NCBI GenBank assembly: GCA_023053685.1
Contig: JALIGW010000289.1
Span: forward strand, 1 to 64,000
Length of the DNA stretch: 64,000 nucleotides
From: Diadophis punctatus similis
Lineage: Eukaryota; Chordata; Lepidosauria; Squamata; Dipsadidae
Direction of reading: 5' to 3'
In this document: positions 1-13,259 of the stretch, piece after piece
Numbering within the stretch: position 1 is the stretch's first letter
How the letters are laid out: every line of letters begins with the position of its first letter
Position numbers and translations under genes: made by a program
The notes under the pieces: model-generated
Told to the model about the DNA's origin: nothing
Databases searched by the model: none
What the model saw: the letters and a program-made list of their open reading frames with translations, nothing else

Positions 1-1819
1 CAAACACCTCAGAAATGAAAAAGAAACACATATTCCTGTTCCCCACAGGCTGGAAAGCCGAATTCTCGCTTGATTTTTGATTCCGACCTTTCCCTGAAGA
101 CCTAGCCCAAGGTATAACACAGCATTCGCCTTATTTCTCAATTCAGCCCAAAAACATCACTTTTGGCAAACACCTCAGAAATGAAAAAGAAACACATATT
201 CCTGTTCCCCACGGGCTGGAAAGCCGAATTCTCGCTCAATTTTTGATTCCGACCTTTCCCTGAAGAGCTAGCCCAAGGTCTAACACAGCATTCGCCTTAT
301 TCTCAATTCAGCCCAAAAACATCACTTTTGACAAACACCTCAGAAATGAAAATGAAACACATATTCCTGTTCCCCACAGGCTGGAAAGCTGAATTCTCGC
401 TTGATTTTTGATTCCGAGCCTACCCTGAAAAGCTAGCCCAAAGTCTAACACAGCATTCGCCTTAGGATTCAATTCAGCCCAAAAACATCACTTTTGACAA
501 ACACCTCAGAAATGAAAAAGAAACACATATTCCTGTTCCCCACGGGCTGGAAAGCCGAATTCTCGCTCAATTTTTGATTCCGACCTTTCCCTGAAGAGCT
601 AGCCCAAGGTCTAACCAGCATTCGCCTTATTTCTCAATTCAGCCCAAAAACATCACTTTTGACAAACACCTCAGAAATGAAAAAGAAACACATATTCCTG
701 TTCCCCATGGGCTGGAAAGCCGAATTCTCGCTTGATTATTGATTCTGACCTTTCCCTGAAGAGCTAGCGCAAGGTCTAACTCAGCATTCGCCTCAGTTCT
801 CAATTCAGCCAAAAAACATGACTTTTGACAAACACCTCAGAAATGAAAATGAAACACATATTCGTGTTCCGCACAGGCTGGAAAGCCGAATTCTCGCTTG
901 ATTTTTGATTCCGACCTTTCCCTGAAGAGCTAGCCCAAGGTCTAACACAGCATTCGCCTTAGGATTCAATTCAGCCCAAAAACATCACTTTTGACAAACA
1001 CCTCAGAAATGAAAAAGAAACACATATTCCTGTTCTCCACGGGCTGGAAAGCCGAATTCTCGCTTGATTTTCGATTCCAAGCCTTCCCTGAAGAGCTAGC
1101 CCAAGGTCTAACACAGCATTCGCCTTATTTCTCAATTCAGCCCAAAAACATCACTTTTGACAAACACCTCAGAAATGAAAAAGAAACACATATTCCTGTT
1201 CCCCACGGGCTGGAAAGCTGAATTCTCGCTCAATTTTTGATTCCGACCTTTCCCTGAAGAGCTAGCCCAAGGTCTAACACAGCATTCGCCTTATTTCTCA
1301 ATTCAGCCCAAAAACATCACTTTTGACAAACACCTTAGAAATGAAAAAGAAACACATATTCCTGTTCCCCACAGGCTGGAAAGCCGAATTCTCGCTTGAT
1401 TTTTGATTCCGACCTTTCCCTGAAGAGCTAGCCCAAGGTCTAACCCAGCATTCGCCTTAGGATTCAATTCAGCCCAAAAACATCACTTTTGACAAACACC
1501 TCAGAAAGGAAAAAGAAACACATATTCCTGTTCCCCACAGGCTGGAAAGCCGAATTCTCGCTTGATTTTCGATTCCGACCTTTCACTGAAGAGCTAGCCC
1601 AAGGTCTAACACAGCATTCGCATTATTTCTCAATTCAGCCCAAAAACATCACTTTTGACAAACACCTCAGAAATGAAAAAGAAACACATATTCCTGTTCC
1701 CCACGGGCTGGAAAGCCGAATTCTCGCTCAATTTTTGATTCCGACCTTTCCTGAAGAGCTAGCCCTAGGTCTAACACAGCATTCGCCTCAGTTCTCAATT
1801 CAGCCAAAAAACATGACTT
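1..1819 (+). repeat. Opening block, 11 monomers, mixed subtypes
   Basis: Eleven monomers precede the first large duplicated block. The first has the variant gaagacctagcc (losing the GCTAGC site) and the private ggtataac; the second starts ttggc. A type-A monomer begins at 991 and an E-like monomer at 1489. Single-base deletions are visible near 301 (ttattctc), 616 (ctaaccagc) and 1750 (cctttcctgaag). The same order of subtypes reappears from 17886, so this block and that one share ancestry. Confidence 0.85.
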
Positions 1820-4800
1820 TTGACAAACACCTCAGAAATGAAAATGAAACACATATTTGTGTTCCGCACAGGCTGGAAAGCCGAATTCTCGCTTGATTTT
1901 TGATTCCGACCTTTCCCTGAAGAGCTAGCCCAAGGTCCAACACAGCATTCGCCTTAGGATTCAATTCAGCCCAAAAACATCACTTTTGACAAACACCTCA
2001 GAAATGAAAAAGAAACACATATTCCTGTTCTCCACGGGCTGGAAAGCCGAATTCTCGCTTGATTTTCGATTCCAAGCCTTCCCTGAAGAGCTAGCCCAAG
2101 GTCTAACACAGCATTCGCCTTATTTCTCAATTCAGCCCAAAAACATCACTTTTGACAAACACCTCAGAAATGAAAAAGAAACACATATTCCTGTTCCCCA
2201 CGGGCTGGAAAGCTGAATTCTCGATCAATTTTTGATTCCGACCTTTCCCTGAAGAGCTAGCCCAAGGTCTAACACAGCATTCGCCTTATTTCTCAATTCA
2301 GCCCAAAAACATCACTTTTGACAAACACCTCAGAAATGAAAATGAAACACATATTCCTGTTCCCCACAGGCTGGAAAGCTGAATTCTCGCTTGATTTTTG
2401 ATTCCGAGCCTACCCTGAAAAGCTAGCCCACAGTCTAACACAGCATTCGCCTTAGGATTCAATTCAGCCCAAAACATCACTTTTGACAAACACCTCAGAA
2501 ATGAAAAAGAAACACATATTCCTGTTCCCCATGGGCTGGAAAGCTGAATTCTCGCTCAATTTTTGATTCCGACCTTTCCCTGAAGAGCTAGCCCAAGGTC
2601 TAACACAGCATTCGCCTTATTTCTCAATTCAGCCCAAAAACATCACTTTTGACAAACACCTTAGAAATGAAAAAGAAACACATATTCCTGTTCCCCACAG
2701 GCTGGAAAGCCGAATTCTCGCTTGATTTTTGATTCCGACCTTTCCCTGAAGAGCTAGCCCAAGGTCTAACCCAGCATTCGCCTTAGGATTCAATTCAGCC
2801 CAAAAACATCACTTTTGACAAACACCTCAGAAAGGAAAAAGAAACACATATTCCTGTTCCCCACAGGCTGGAAAGCCGAATTCTCGCTTGATTTTCGATT
2901 CCGACCTTTCACTGAAGAGCTAGCCCAAGGTCTAACACAGCATTCGCATTATTTCTCAATTCAGCCCAAAAACATCACTTTTGGCAAACACCTCAGAAAT
3001 GAAAAAGAAACACATATTCCTGTTCCCCATGAGCTGGAAAGCTGAATTCTCGCTCAATTTTTGATTCTGACCTTTCCCTGAAGAGCTAGCCCAAGGTCTA
3101 ACACAGCATTCGCCTCATTTCTCAATTCAGCCCAAAAACATCACTTTTGACAAACACCTCAGAAATGAAAATGAAACACATATTCCTGTTCCCCACAGGC
3201 TGGAAAGCTGAATTCTCGCTTGATTTTTGATTCCGAGCCTACCCTGAAAAGCTAGCGCAAGGTCTAACACAGCATTCGCCTCAGTTCTCAATTCAGCCAA
3301 AAAACATGACTTTTGACAAACACCTCAGAAATGAAAATGAAACACATATTCGTGTTCCGCACAGGCTGGAAAGCCGAATTCTCGCTTGATTTTTGATTCC
3401 GACCTTTCCCTGAAGAGCTAGCCCAAGGTCTAACACAGCATTCGCCTCAGTTCTCAATTCAGCCAAAAAACATGACTTTTGACAAACACCTCAGAAATGA
3501 AAATGAAACACATATTCGTGTTCCGCACAGGCTGGAAAGCCGAATTCTCGCTTGATTTTTGATTCCGACCTTTCCCTGAAGAGCTAGCCCAAGGTCTAAC
3601 ACAGCATTCGCCTTATTTCTCAATTCAGCCCAAAAACATCACTTTTGACAAACACCTCAGAAATGAAAATGAAACACATATTCCTGTTCCCCACAGGCTG
3701 GAAAGCTGAATTCTCGCTTGATTTTTGATTCCGAGCCTACACTGAAAAGCTAGCCCAAAGTCTAACACAGCATTCGCCTTAGGATTCAATTCAGCCCAAA
3801 AACATCACTTTTGACAAACACCTCAGAAATCAAAAAGAAACACATATTCCTGTTCCCCACGGGCTGGAAAGCCGAATTCTCGCTTGATTTTCGATTCCAA
3901 GCCTTCCCTGAAGAGCTAGCGCAAGGTCTAACACAGCATTCGCCTTATTTCTCAATTCAGCCCAAAAACATCACTTTTGACAAACACCTCAGAAATGAAA
4001 ATGAAACACATATTCCTGTTCCCCACAGGCTGGAAAGCTGAATTCTCGCTTGATTTTTGATTCCGAGCCTACACTGAAAAGCTAGCCCAAAGTCTAACAC
4101 AGCATTCGCCTTAGGATTCAATTCAGCCCAAAAACATCACTTTTGACAAACACCTCAGAAATGAAAAAGAAACACATATTCCTGTTCCCCACGGGCTGGA
4201 AAGCTGAATTCTCGCTCAATTTTTGATTCCGACCTTTCCCTGAAGAGCTAGCCCGAGGTCTAACACAGCATTCGCCTCAGTTCTCAATTCAGCCAAAAAC
4301 ATGACTTTTGACAAACACCTCAGAAATGAAAAAGAAACACATATTCCTGTTCCCCACGGGCTGGAAAGCTGAATTCTCGCTCAATTTTTGATTCCGACCT
4401 TTCCCTGAAGAGCTAGCCCAAGGTCTAACACAGCATTCGCCTTATTTCTCAATTCAGCCCAAAAACATCACTTTTGACAAACACCTCAGAAATGAAAATG
4501 AAACACATATTCCTGTTCCCCACAGGCTGGAAAGCTGAATTCTCGCTTGATTTTTGATTCCGAGCCTACCCTGAAAAGCTAGCCCAAAGTCTAACACAGC
4601 ATTCGCCTTAGGATTCAATTCAGCCCAAAAACATCACTTTTGACAAACACCTCAGAAATGAAAAAGAAACACATATTCCTGTTCCCCATGGGCTGGAAAG
4701 CCGAATTCTCGCTCAATTTTTGATTCCGACCTTTCCCTGAAGAGCTAGCCCAAGGTCTAACCCAGCATTCGCCTTATTTCTCAATTCAGCCCAAAAACAT

Positions 4801-6129
4801 CACTTTTGACAAACACCTCAGAAATGAAAAAGAAACACATATTCCTGTTCCCCACAGGCTGGAAAGCCGAATTCTCGCTTGATTTTTGATTCCGACCTTT
4901 CCCTGAACAGCTAGCCCAAGGTCTAACCCAGCATTCGCCTTAGGATTCAATTCAGCCCAAAAACATCACTTTTGACAAACACCTCAGAAAGGAAAAAGAA
5001 ACACATATTCCTGTTCCCCACGGGCTGGAAAGCCGAATTCTCGCTTGATTTTCGATTCCGACCTTTCACTGAAGAGCTAGCCCAAGGTCTAACACAGCAT
5101 TCGCCTTATTTCTCAATTCGGCCCAAAAACATCACTTTTGACAAAAACCTCAGAAATGAAAATGAAACACATATTCCTGTTCCCCACGGGCTGGAAAGCC
5201 GAATTCTCGCTCAATTTTTGATTCCGACCTTTCCCTGAAGAGCCCAAGGTCTAACACAGCATTCGCCTCAGTTCTCAATTCAGCCAAAAAACATGACTTT
5301 TGACAAACACCTCAGAAATGAAAATGAAACACATATTCGTGTTCCGCACAGGCTGGAAAGCCGAATTCTCGCTTGATTTTTGATTCCGACCTTTCCCTGA
5401 AGAGCTAGCCCAAGGTCTAACACAGCATTCGCCTTATTTCTCAATTCAGCCCAAAAACATCACTTTTGACAAACACCTCAGAAATGAAAATGAAACACAT
5501 ATTCCTGTTCCCCACAGGCTGGAAAGCTGAATTCTCGCTTGATTTTTGATTCCGAGCCTACACTGAAAAGCTAGCCCAAAGTCTAACACAGCATTCGCCT
5601 TAGGATTCAATTCAGCCCAAAAACATCACTTTTGACAAACACCTCAGAAATCAAAAAGAAACACATATTCCTGTTCCCCACGGGCTGGAAAGCCGAATTC
5701 TCGCTTGATTTTCGATTCCAAGCCTTCCCTGAAGAGCTAGCGCAAGGTCTAACACAGCATTCGCCTTATTTCTCAATTCAGCCCAAAAACATCACTTTTG
5801 ACAAACACCTCAGAAATGAAAAAGAAACACATATTCCTGTTCCCCACGGGCTGGAAAGCTGAATTCTCGCTCAATTTTTGATTCCGACCTTTCCCTGAAG
5901 AGCTAGCCCAAGGTCTAACACAGCATTCGCCTCAGTTCTCAATTCAGCCAAAAAACATGACTTTTGACAAACACCTCAGAAATGAAAATGAAACACATAT
6001 TCGTGTTCCGCACAGGCTGGAAAGCCGAATTCTCGCTTGATTTTTGATTCCGACCTTTCCCTGAAGAGCTAGCCCAAGGTCTAACACAGCATTCGCCTTA
6101 TTTCTCAATTCAGCCCAAAAACATCACTT
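1820..6129 (+). repeat. Segmental duplication copy 1 (26 monomers)
   Basis: Twenty-six monomers whose order of variants is repeated from 6296. It starts with the gaaaatg / atttgtgttccgc monomer, then type A at 1986, an E monomer at 2815, A-like monomers with cagaaatcaaaaag at 3811 and 5632, and an E-like monomer at 4972 followed by a monomer with a 4-bp deletion near 5240 (gaagagcccaagg). Private marks are cccacagtc at 2431, a lost A near 2473 and a lost A near 4303. The offset to copy 2 is 4476-4478 bp for the first part and 4146 bp after 4806. Confidence 0.9.
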
Positions 6130-6295
6130 TTGACAAACACCTCAGAAATGAAAAAGAAACACATATTCCTGTTCCCCACGGGCTGGAAAGCTGAATTCTC
6201 GCTCAATTTTTGATTCCGACCTTTCCCTGAAGAGCTAGCCCAAGGTCTAACACAGCATTCGCCTCAGTTCTCAATTCAGCCAAAAAACATGACTT
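6130..6295 (+). repeat. Single monomer between the two duplicated blocks
   Basis: One monomer (gaaaaag, cacggg, gctgaattc, cctcagttctc tail) separates duplication copy 1 from copy 2. It has no counterpart at the end of copy 2, where a gaaaatg / cacagg monomer starts at 10276. It therefore marks the junction of the block duplication. Confidence 0.75.
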
Positions 6296-9200
6296 TTGAC
6301 AAACACCTCAGAAATGAAAATGAAACACATATTTGTGTTCCGCACAGGCTGGAAAGCCGAATTCTCGCTTGATTTTTGATTCCGACCTTTCCCTGAAGAG
6401 CTAGCCCAAGGTCCAACACAGCATTCGCCTTAGGATTCAATTCAGCCCAAAAACATCACTTTTGACAAACACCTCAGAAATGAAAAAGAAACACATATTC
6501 CTGTTCTCCACGGGCTGGAAAGCCGAATTCTCGCTTGATTTTCGATTCCAAGCCTTCCCTGAAGAGCTAGCCCAAGGTCTAACACAGCATTCGCCTTATT
6601 TCTCAATTCAGCCCAAAAACATCACTTTTGACAAACACCTCAGAAATGAAAAAGAAACACATATTCCTGTTCCCCACGGGCTGGAAAGCTGAATTCTCGA
6701 TCAATTTTTGATTCCGACCTTTCCCTGAAGAGCTAGCCCAAGGTCTAACACAGCATTCGCCTTATTTCTCAATTCAGCCCAAAAACATCACTTTTGACAA
6801 ACACCTCAGAAATGAAAATGAAACACATATTCCTGTTCCCCACAGGCTGGAAAGCTGAATTCTCGCTTGATTTTTGATTCCGAGCCTACCCTGAAAAGCT
6901 AGCCCAAAGTCTAACACAGCATTCGCCTTAGGATTCAATTCAGCCCAAAAACATCACTTTTGACAAACACCTCAGAAATGAAAAAGAAACACATATTCCT
7001 GTTCCCCATGGGCTGGAAAGCTGAATTCTCGCTCAATTTTTGATTCCGACCTTTCCCTGAAGAGCTAGCCCAAGGTCTAACACAGCATTCGCCTTATTTC
7101 TCAATTCAGCCCAAAAACATCACTTTTGACAAACACCTTAGAAATGAAAAAGAAACACATATTCCTGTTCCCCACAGGCTGGAAAGCCGAATTCTCGCTT
7201 GATTTTTGATTCCGACCTTTCCCTGAAGAGCTAGCCCAAGGTCTAACCCAGCATTCGCCTTAGGATTCAATTCAGCCCAAAAACATCACTTTTGACAAAC
7301 ACCTCAGAAAGGAAAAAGAAACACATATTCCTGTTCCCCACAGGCTGGAAAGCCGAATTCTCGCTTGATTTTCGATTCCGACCTTTCACTGAAGAGCTAG
7401 CCCAAGGTCTAACACAGCATTCGCATTATTTCTCAATTCAGCCCAAAAACATCACTTTTGGCAAACACCTCAGAAATGAAAAAGAAACACATATTCCTGT
7501 TCCCCATGAGCTGGAAAGCTGAATTCTCGCTCAATTTTTGATTCTGACCTTTCCCTGAAGAGCTAGCCCAAGGTCTAACACAGCATTCGCCTCATTTCTC
7601 AATTCAGCCCAAAAACATCACTTTTGACAAACACCTCAGAAATGAAAATGAAACACATATTCCTGTTCCCCACAGGCTGGAAAGCTGAATTCTCGCTTGA
7701 TTTTTGATTCCGAGCCTACCCTGAAAAGCTAGCGCAAGGTCTAACACAGCATTCGCCTCAGTTCTCAATTCAGCCAAAAAACATGACTTTTGACAAACAC
7801 CTCAGAAATGAAAATGAAACACATATTCGTGTTCCGCACAGGCTGGAAAGCCGAATTCTCGCTTGATTTTTGATTCCGACCTTTCCCTGAAGAGCTAGCC
7901 CAAGGTCTAACACAGCATTCGCCTCAGTTCTCAATTCAGCCAAAAAACATGACTTTTGACAAACACCTCAGAAATGAAAATGAAACACATATTCGTGTTC
8001 CGCACAGGCTGGAAAGCCGAATTCTCGCTTGATTTTTGATTCCGACCTTTCCCTGAAGAGCTAGCCCAAGGTCTAACACAGCATTCGCCTTATTTCTCAA
8101 TTCAGCCCAAAAACATCACTTTTGACAAACACCTCAGAAATGAAAATGAAACACATATTCCTGTTCCCCACAGGCTGGAAAGCTGAATTCTCGCTTGATT
8201 TTTGATTCCGAGCCTACACTGAAAAGCTAGCCCAAAGTCTAACACAGCATTCGCCTTAGGATTCAATTCAGCCCAAAAACATCACTTTTGACAAACACCT
8301 CAGAAATCAAAAAGAAACACATATTCCTGTTCCCCACGGGCTGGAAAGCCGAATTCTCGCTTGATTTTCGATTCCAAGCCTTCCCTGAAGAGCTAGCGCA
8401 AGGTCTAACACAGCATTCGCCTTATTTCTCAATTCAGCCCAAAAACATCACTTTTGACAAACACCTCAGAAATGAAAATGAAACACATATTCCTGTTCCC
8501 CACAGGCTGGAAAGGTGAATTCTCGCTTGATTTTTGATTCCGAGCCTACACTGAAAAGCTAGCCCAAAGTCTAACACAGCATTCGCCTTAGGATTCAATT
8601 CAGCCCAAAAACATCACTTTTGACAAACACCTCAGAAATGAAAAAGAAACACATATTCCTGTTCCCCACGGGCTGGAAAGCTGAATTCTCGCTCAATTTT
8701 TGATTCCGACCTTTCCCTGAAGAGCTAGCCCGAGGTCTAACACAGCATTCGCCTCAGTTCTCAATTCAGCCAAAAAACATGACTTTTGACAAACACCTCA
8801 GAAATGAAAAAGAAACACATATTCCTGTTCCCCACGGGCTGGAAAGCTGAATTCTCGCTCAATTTTTGATTCCGACCTTTCCCTGAAGAGCTAGCCCAAG
8901 GTCTAACACAGCATTCGCCTTATTTCTCAATTCAGCCCAAAAACATCACTTTTGACAAACACCTCAGAAATGAAAAAGAAACACATATTCCTGTTCCCCA
9001 CAGGCTGGAAAGCCGAATTCTCGCTTGATTTTTGATTCCGACCTTTCCCTGAACAGCTAGCCCAAGGTCTAACCCAGCATTCGCCTTAGGATTCAATTCA
9101 GCCCAAAAACATCACTTTTGACAAACACCTCAGAAAGGAAAAAGAAACACATATTCCTGTTCCCCACGGGCTGGAAAGCCGAATTCTCGCTTGATTTTCG

Positions 9201-10275
9201 ATTCCGACCTTTCACTGAAGAGCTAGCCCAAGGTCTAACACAGCATTCGCCTTATTTCTCAATTCGGCCCAAAAACATCACTTTTGACAAAAACCTCAGA
9301 AATGAAAATGAAACACATATTCCTGTTCCCCACGGGCTGGAAAGCCGAATTCTCGCTCAATTTTTGATTCCGACCTTTCCCTGAAGAGCCCAAGGTCTAA
9401 CACAGCATTCGCCTCAGTTCTCAATTCAGCCAAAAAACATGACTTTTGACAAACACCTCAGAAATGAAAATGAAACACATATTCGTGTTCCGCACAGGCT
9501 GGAAAGCCGAATTCTCGCTTGATTTTTGATTCCGACCTTTCCCTGAAGAGCTAGCCCAAGGTCTAACACAGCATTCGCCTTATTTCTCAATTCAGCCCAA
9601 AAACATCACTTTTGACAAACACCTCAGAAATGAAAATGAAACACATATTCCTGTTCCCCACAGGCTGGAAAGCTGAATTCTCGCTTGATTTTTGATTCCG
9701 AGCCTACACTGAAAAGCTAGCCCAAAGTCTAACACAGCATTCGCCTTAGGATTCAATTCAGCCCAAAAACATCACTTTTGACAAACACCTCAGAAATCAA
9801 AAAGAAACACATATTCCTGTTCCCCACGGGCTGGAAAGCCGAATTCTCGCTTGATTTTCGATTCCAAGCCTTCCCTGAAGAGCTAGCGCAAGGTCTAACA
9901 CAGCATTCGCCTTATTTCTCAATTCAGCCCAAAAACATCACTTTTGACAAACACCTCAGAAATGAAAAAGAAACACATATTCCTGTTCCCCACGGGCTGG
10001 AAAGCTGAATTCTCGCTCAATTTTTGATTCCGACCTTTCCCTGAAGAGCTAGCCCAAGGTCTAACACAGCATTCGCCTCAGTTCTCAATTCAGCCAAAAA
10101 ACATGACTTTTGACAAACACCTCAGAAATGAAAATGAAACACATATTCGTGTTCCGCACAGGCTGGAAAGCCGAATTCTCGCTTGATTTTTGATTCCGAC
10201 CTTTCCCTGAAGAGCTAGCCCAAGGTCTAACACAGCATTCGCCTTATTTCTCAATTCAGCCCAAAAACATCACTT
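6296..10275 (+). repeat. Segmental duplication copy 2 (24 monomers, lacks two)
   Basis: Follows the variant order of 1820-6129, including the atttgtg monomer, A at 6462, E at 7292, cagaaatcaaaaag monomers at 8288 and 9778, and the 4-bp deletion near 9386. The counterparts of 4474-4805 (two monomers, 332 bp) are missing, which explains why the offset falls from 4478 to 4146 bp. A private substitution gives gaaaggtgaattc at 8515. The deletion of exactly two monomers points to unequal exchange in register. Confidence 0.9.
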
Positions 10276-12263
10276 TTGACAAACACCTCAGAAATGAAAA
10301 TGAAACACATATTCCTGTTCCCCACAGGCTGGAAAGCTGAATTCTCGCTTGATTTTTGATTCCGAGCCTACACTGAAAAGCTAGCCCAAAGTCTAACACA
10401 GCATTCGCCTTAGGATTCAATTCAGCCCAAAAACATCACTTTTGACAAACACCTCAGAAATGAAAAAGAAACACATATTCCTGTTCCCCACGGGCTGGAA
10501 AGCTGAATTCTCGCTCAATTTTTGATTCCGACCTTTCCCTGAAGAGCTAGCCCGAGGTCTAACACAGCATTCGCCTCAGTTCTCAATTCAGCCAAAAAAC
10601 ATGACTTTTGACAAACACCTCAGAAATGAAAAAGAAACACATATTCCTGTTCCCCACGGGCTGGAAAGCTGAATTCTCGCTCAATTTTTGATTCCGACCT
10701 TTCCCTGAAGAGCTAGCCCAAGGTCTAACACAGCATTCGCCTTATTTCTCAATTCAGCCCAAAAACATCACTTTTGACAAACACCTCAGAAATGAAAATG
10801 AAACACATATTCCTGTTCCCCACAGGCTGGAAAGCTGAATTCTCGCTTGATTTTTGATTCCGAGCCTACCCTGAAAAGCTAGCCCAAAGTCTAACACAGC
10901 ATTCGCCTTAGGATTCAATTCAGCCCAAAAACATCACTTTTGACAAACACCTCAGAAATGAAAAAGAAACACATATTCCTGTTCCCCATGGGCTGGAAAG
11001 CCGAATTCTCGCTCAATTTTTGATTCCGACCTTTCCCTGAAGAGCTAGCCCAAGGTCTAACCCAGCATTCGCCTTATTTCTCAATTCAGCCCAAAAACAT
11101 CACTTTTGACAAACACCTCAGAAATGAAAAAGAAACACATATTCCTGTTCCCCACAGGCTGGAAAGCCGAATTCTCGCTTGATTTTTGATTCCGACCTTT
11201 CCCTGAAGAGCTAGCCCAAGGTCTAACCCAGCATTCGCCTTAGGATTCAATTCAGCCCAAAAACATCACTTTTGACAAACACCTCAGAAAGGAAAAAGAA
11301 ACACATATTCCTGTTCCCCACGGGCTGGAAAGCCGAATTCTCGCTTGATTTTCGATTCCGACCTTTCACTGAAGAGCTAGCCCAAGGTCTAACACAGCAT
11401 TCGCCTTATTTCTCAATTCGGCCCAAAAACATCACTTTTGACAAAAACCTCAGAAATGAAAATGAAACACATATTCCTGTTCCCCATGGGCTGGAAAGCC
11501 GAATTCTCGCTCAATTTTTGATTCCGACCTTTCCCTGAAGAGCCCAAGGTCTAACACAGCATTCGCCTCAGTTCTCAATTCAGCCAAAAAACATGACTTT
11601 TGACAAACACCTCAGAAATGAAAATGAAACACATATTCGTGTTCCGCACAGGCTGGAAAGCCGAATTCTCGCTTGATTTTTGATTCCGACCTTTCCCTGA
11701 AGAGCTAGCCCAAGGTCTAACACAGCATTCGCCTTATTTCTCAATTCAGCCCAAAAACATCACTTTTGACAAACACCTCAGAAATGAAAATGAAACACAT
11801 ATTCCTGTTCCCCACAGGCTGGAAAGCTGAATTCTCGCTTGATTTTTGATTCCGAGCCTACACTGAAAAGCTAGCCCAAAGTCTAACACAGCATTCGCCT
11901 TAGGATTCAATTCAGCCCAAAAACATCACTTTTGACAAACACCTCAGAAATCAAAAAGAAACACATATTCCTGTTCCCCACGGGCTGGAAAGCCGAATTC
12001 TCGCTTGATTTTCGATTCCAAGCCTTCCCTGAAGAGCTAGCGCAAGGTCTAACACAGCATTCGCCTTATTTCTCAATTCAGCCCAAAAACATCACTTTTG
12101 ACAAACACCTCAGAAATGAAAAAGAAACACATATTCCTGTTCCCCACGGGCTGGAAAGCTGAATTCTCGCTCAATTTTTGATTCCGACCTTTCCCTGAAG
12201 AGCTAGCCCAAGGTCTAACACAGCATTCGCCTTATTTCTCAATTCAGCCCAAAAACATCACTT
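10276..12263 (+). repeat. Segmental duplication copy 3 (12 monomers, partial)
   Basis: Twelve monomers matching the order of 3977-5963 at an offset of 6299-6300 bp. Diagnostic shared states are cccgaggtc, the gacaaaaacctc and attcggccc variants, and the 4-bp deletion near 11540. It keeps the two monomers (from 10774) that copy 2 has lost. Private differences include catggg at 11486 where copies 1 and 2 have cacggg. The match ends in the tail of the last monomer, near 12220, where ttatttctc replaces tcagttctc. Confidence 0.88.
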
Positions 12264-13259
12264 TTGACAAACACCTCAGAAATGAAAATGAAACACATAT
12301 TCCTGTTCCCCACAGGCTGGAAAGCTGAATTCTCGCTTGATTTTTGATTCCGAGCCTACCCTGAAAAGCTAGCCCAAAGTCTAACACAGCATTCGCCTTA
12401 GGATTCAATTCAGCCCAAAAACATCACTTTTGACAAACACCTCAGAAATGAAAAAGAAACACATATTCCTGTTCCCCATGGGCTGGAAAGCCGAATTCTC
12501 GGTGAATTTTTGATTCCGACCTTTCCCTGAAGAGCTAGCCAAAGGTCTAACACAGCATTCGCCTCATTTCTCAATTCAGCCCAAAAACATCACTTTTGAC
12601 AAACACCTCAGAAATGAAAATGAAACACATATTCCTGTTCCCCACAGGCTGGAAAGCCGAATTCTCGCTTGATTTTTGATTCCGACCTTTCCCTGAAGAG
12701 CTAGCCCAAGGTCTAACCCAGCATTCGCCTTAGGATTCAATTCAGCCCAAAAACATGACTTTTGACAAACACCTAAGAAATGAAAATGAAACACATATTC
12801 CTGTTCCCCACGGGCTGGAAAGCTGAATTCTCGCTCAATTTTTGATTCCGACCTTTCCCTGAAGAGCTAGCCCAAGGTCTAACACAGCATTCGCCTTAGG
12901 ATTCAATTCAGCCCAAAAACATCACTTTTGACAAACACCTCAGAAATGAAAAAGAAACACATATTCCTGTTCCCCATGGGCTGGAAAGCCGAATTCTCGC
13001 TCAATTTTTGATTCCGACCTTTCCCTGAAGAGCTAGCGCAAGGTCTAACACAGCATTCGCCTTATTTCTCAATTCAGCCCAAAAACATCACTTTTGGCAA
13101 ACACCTCAGAAATGAAAAAGAAACACATATTCCTGTTCCCCACGGGCTGGAAAGCCGAATTCTCGCTTGATTTTCGATTCCAAGCCTTCCCTGAAGAGCT
13201 AGCCCAAGGTCTAACAAAGCATTCGCCTTATTTCTCAATTCAGCCCAAAAACATCACTT
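12264..13259 (+). repeat. Six monomers of mixed subtype
   Basis: A short zone of six monomers between larger blocks. The monomer at 12430 carries the private states tctcggtgaattt and gccaaaggtc. The monomers at 12762 and 13260 carry cctaagaaatg, a state also seen at 14742. The monomer at 13094 is A-like but starts ttggc. I see no gene or other element here. Confidence 0.8.
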
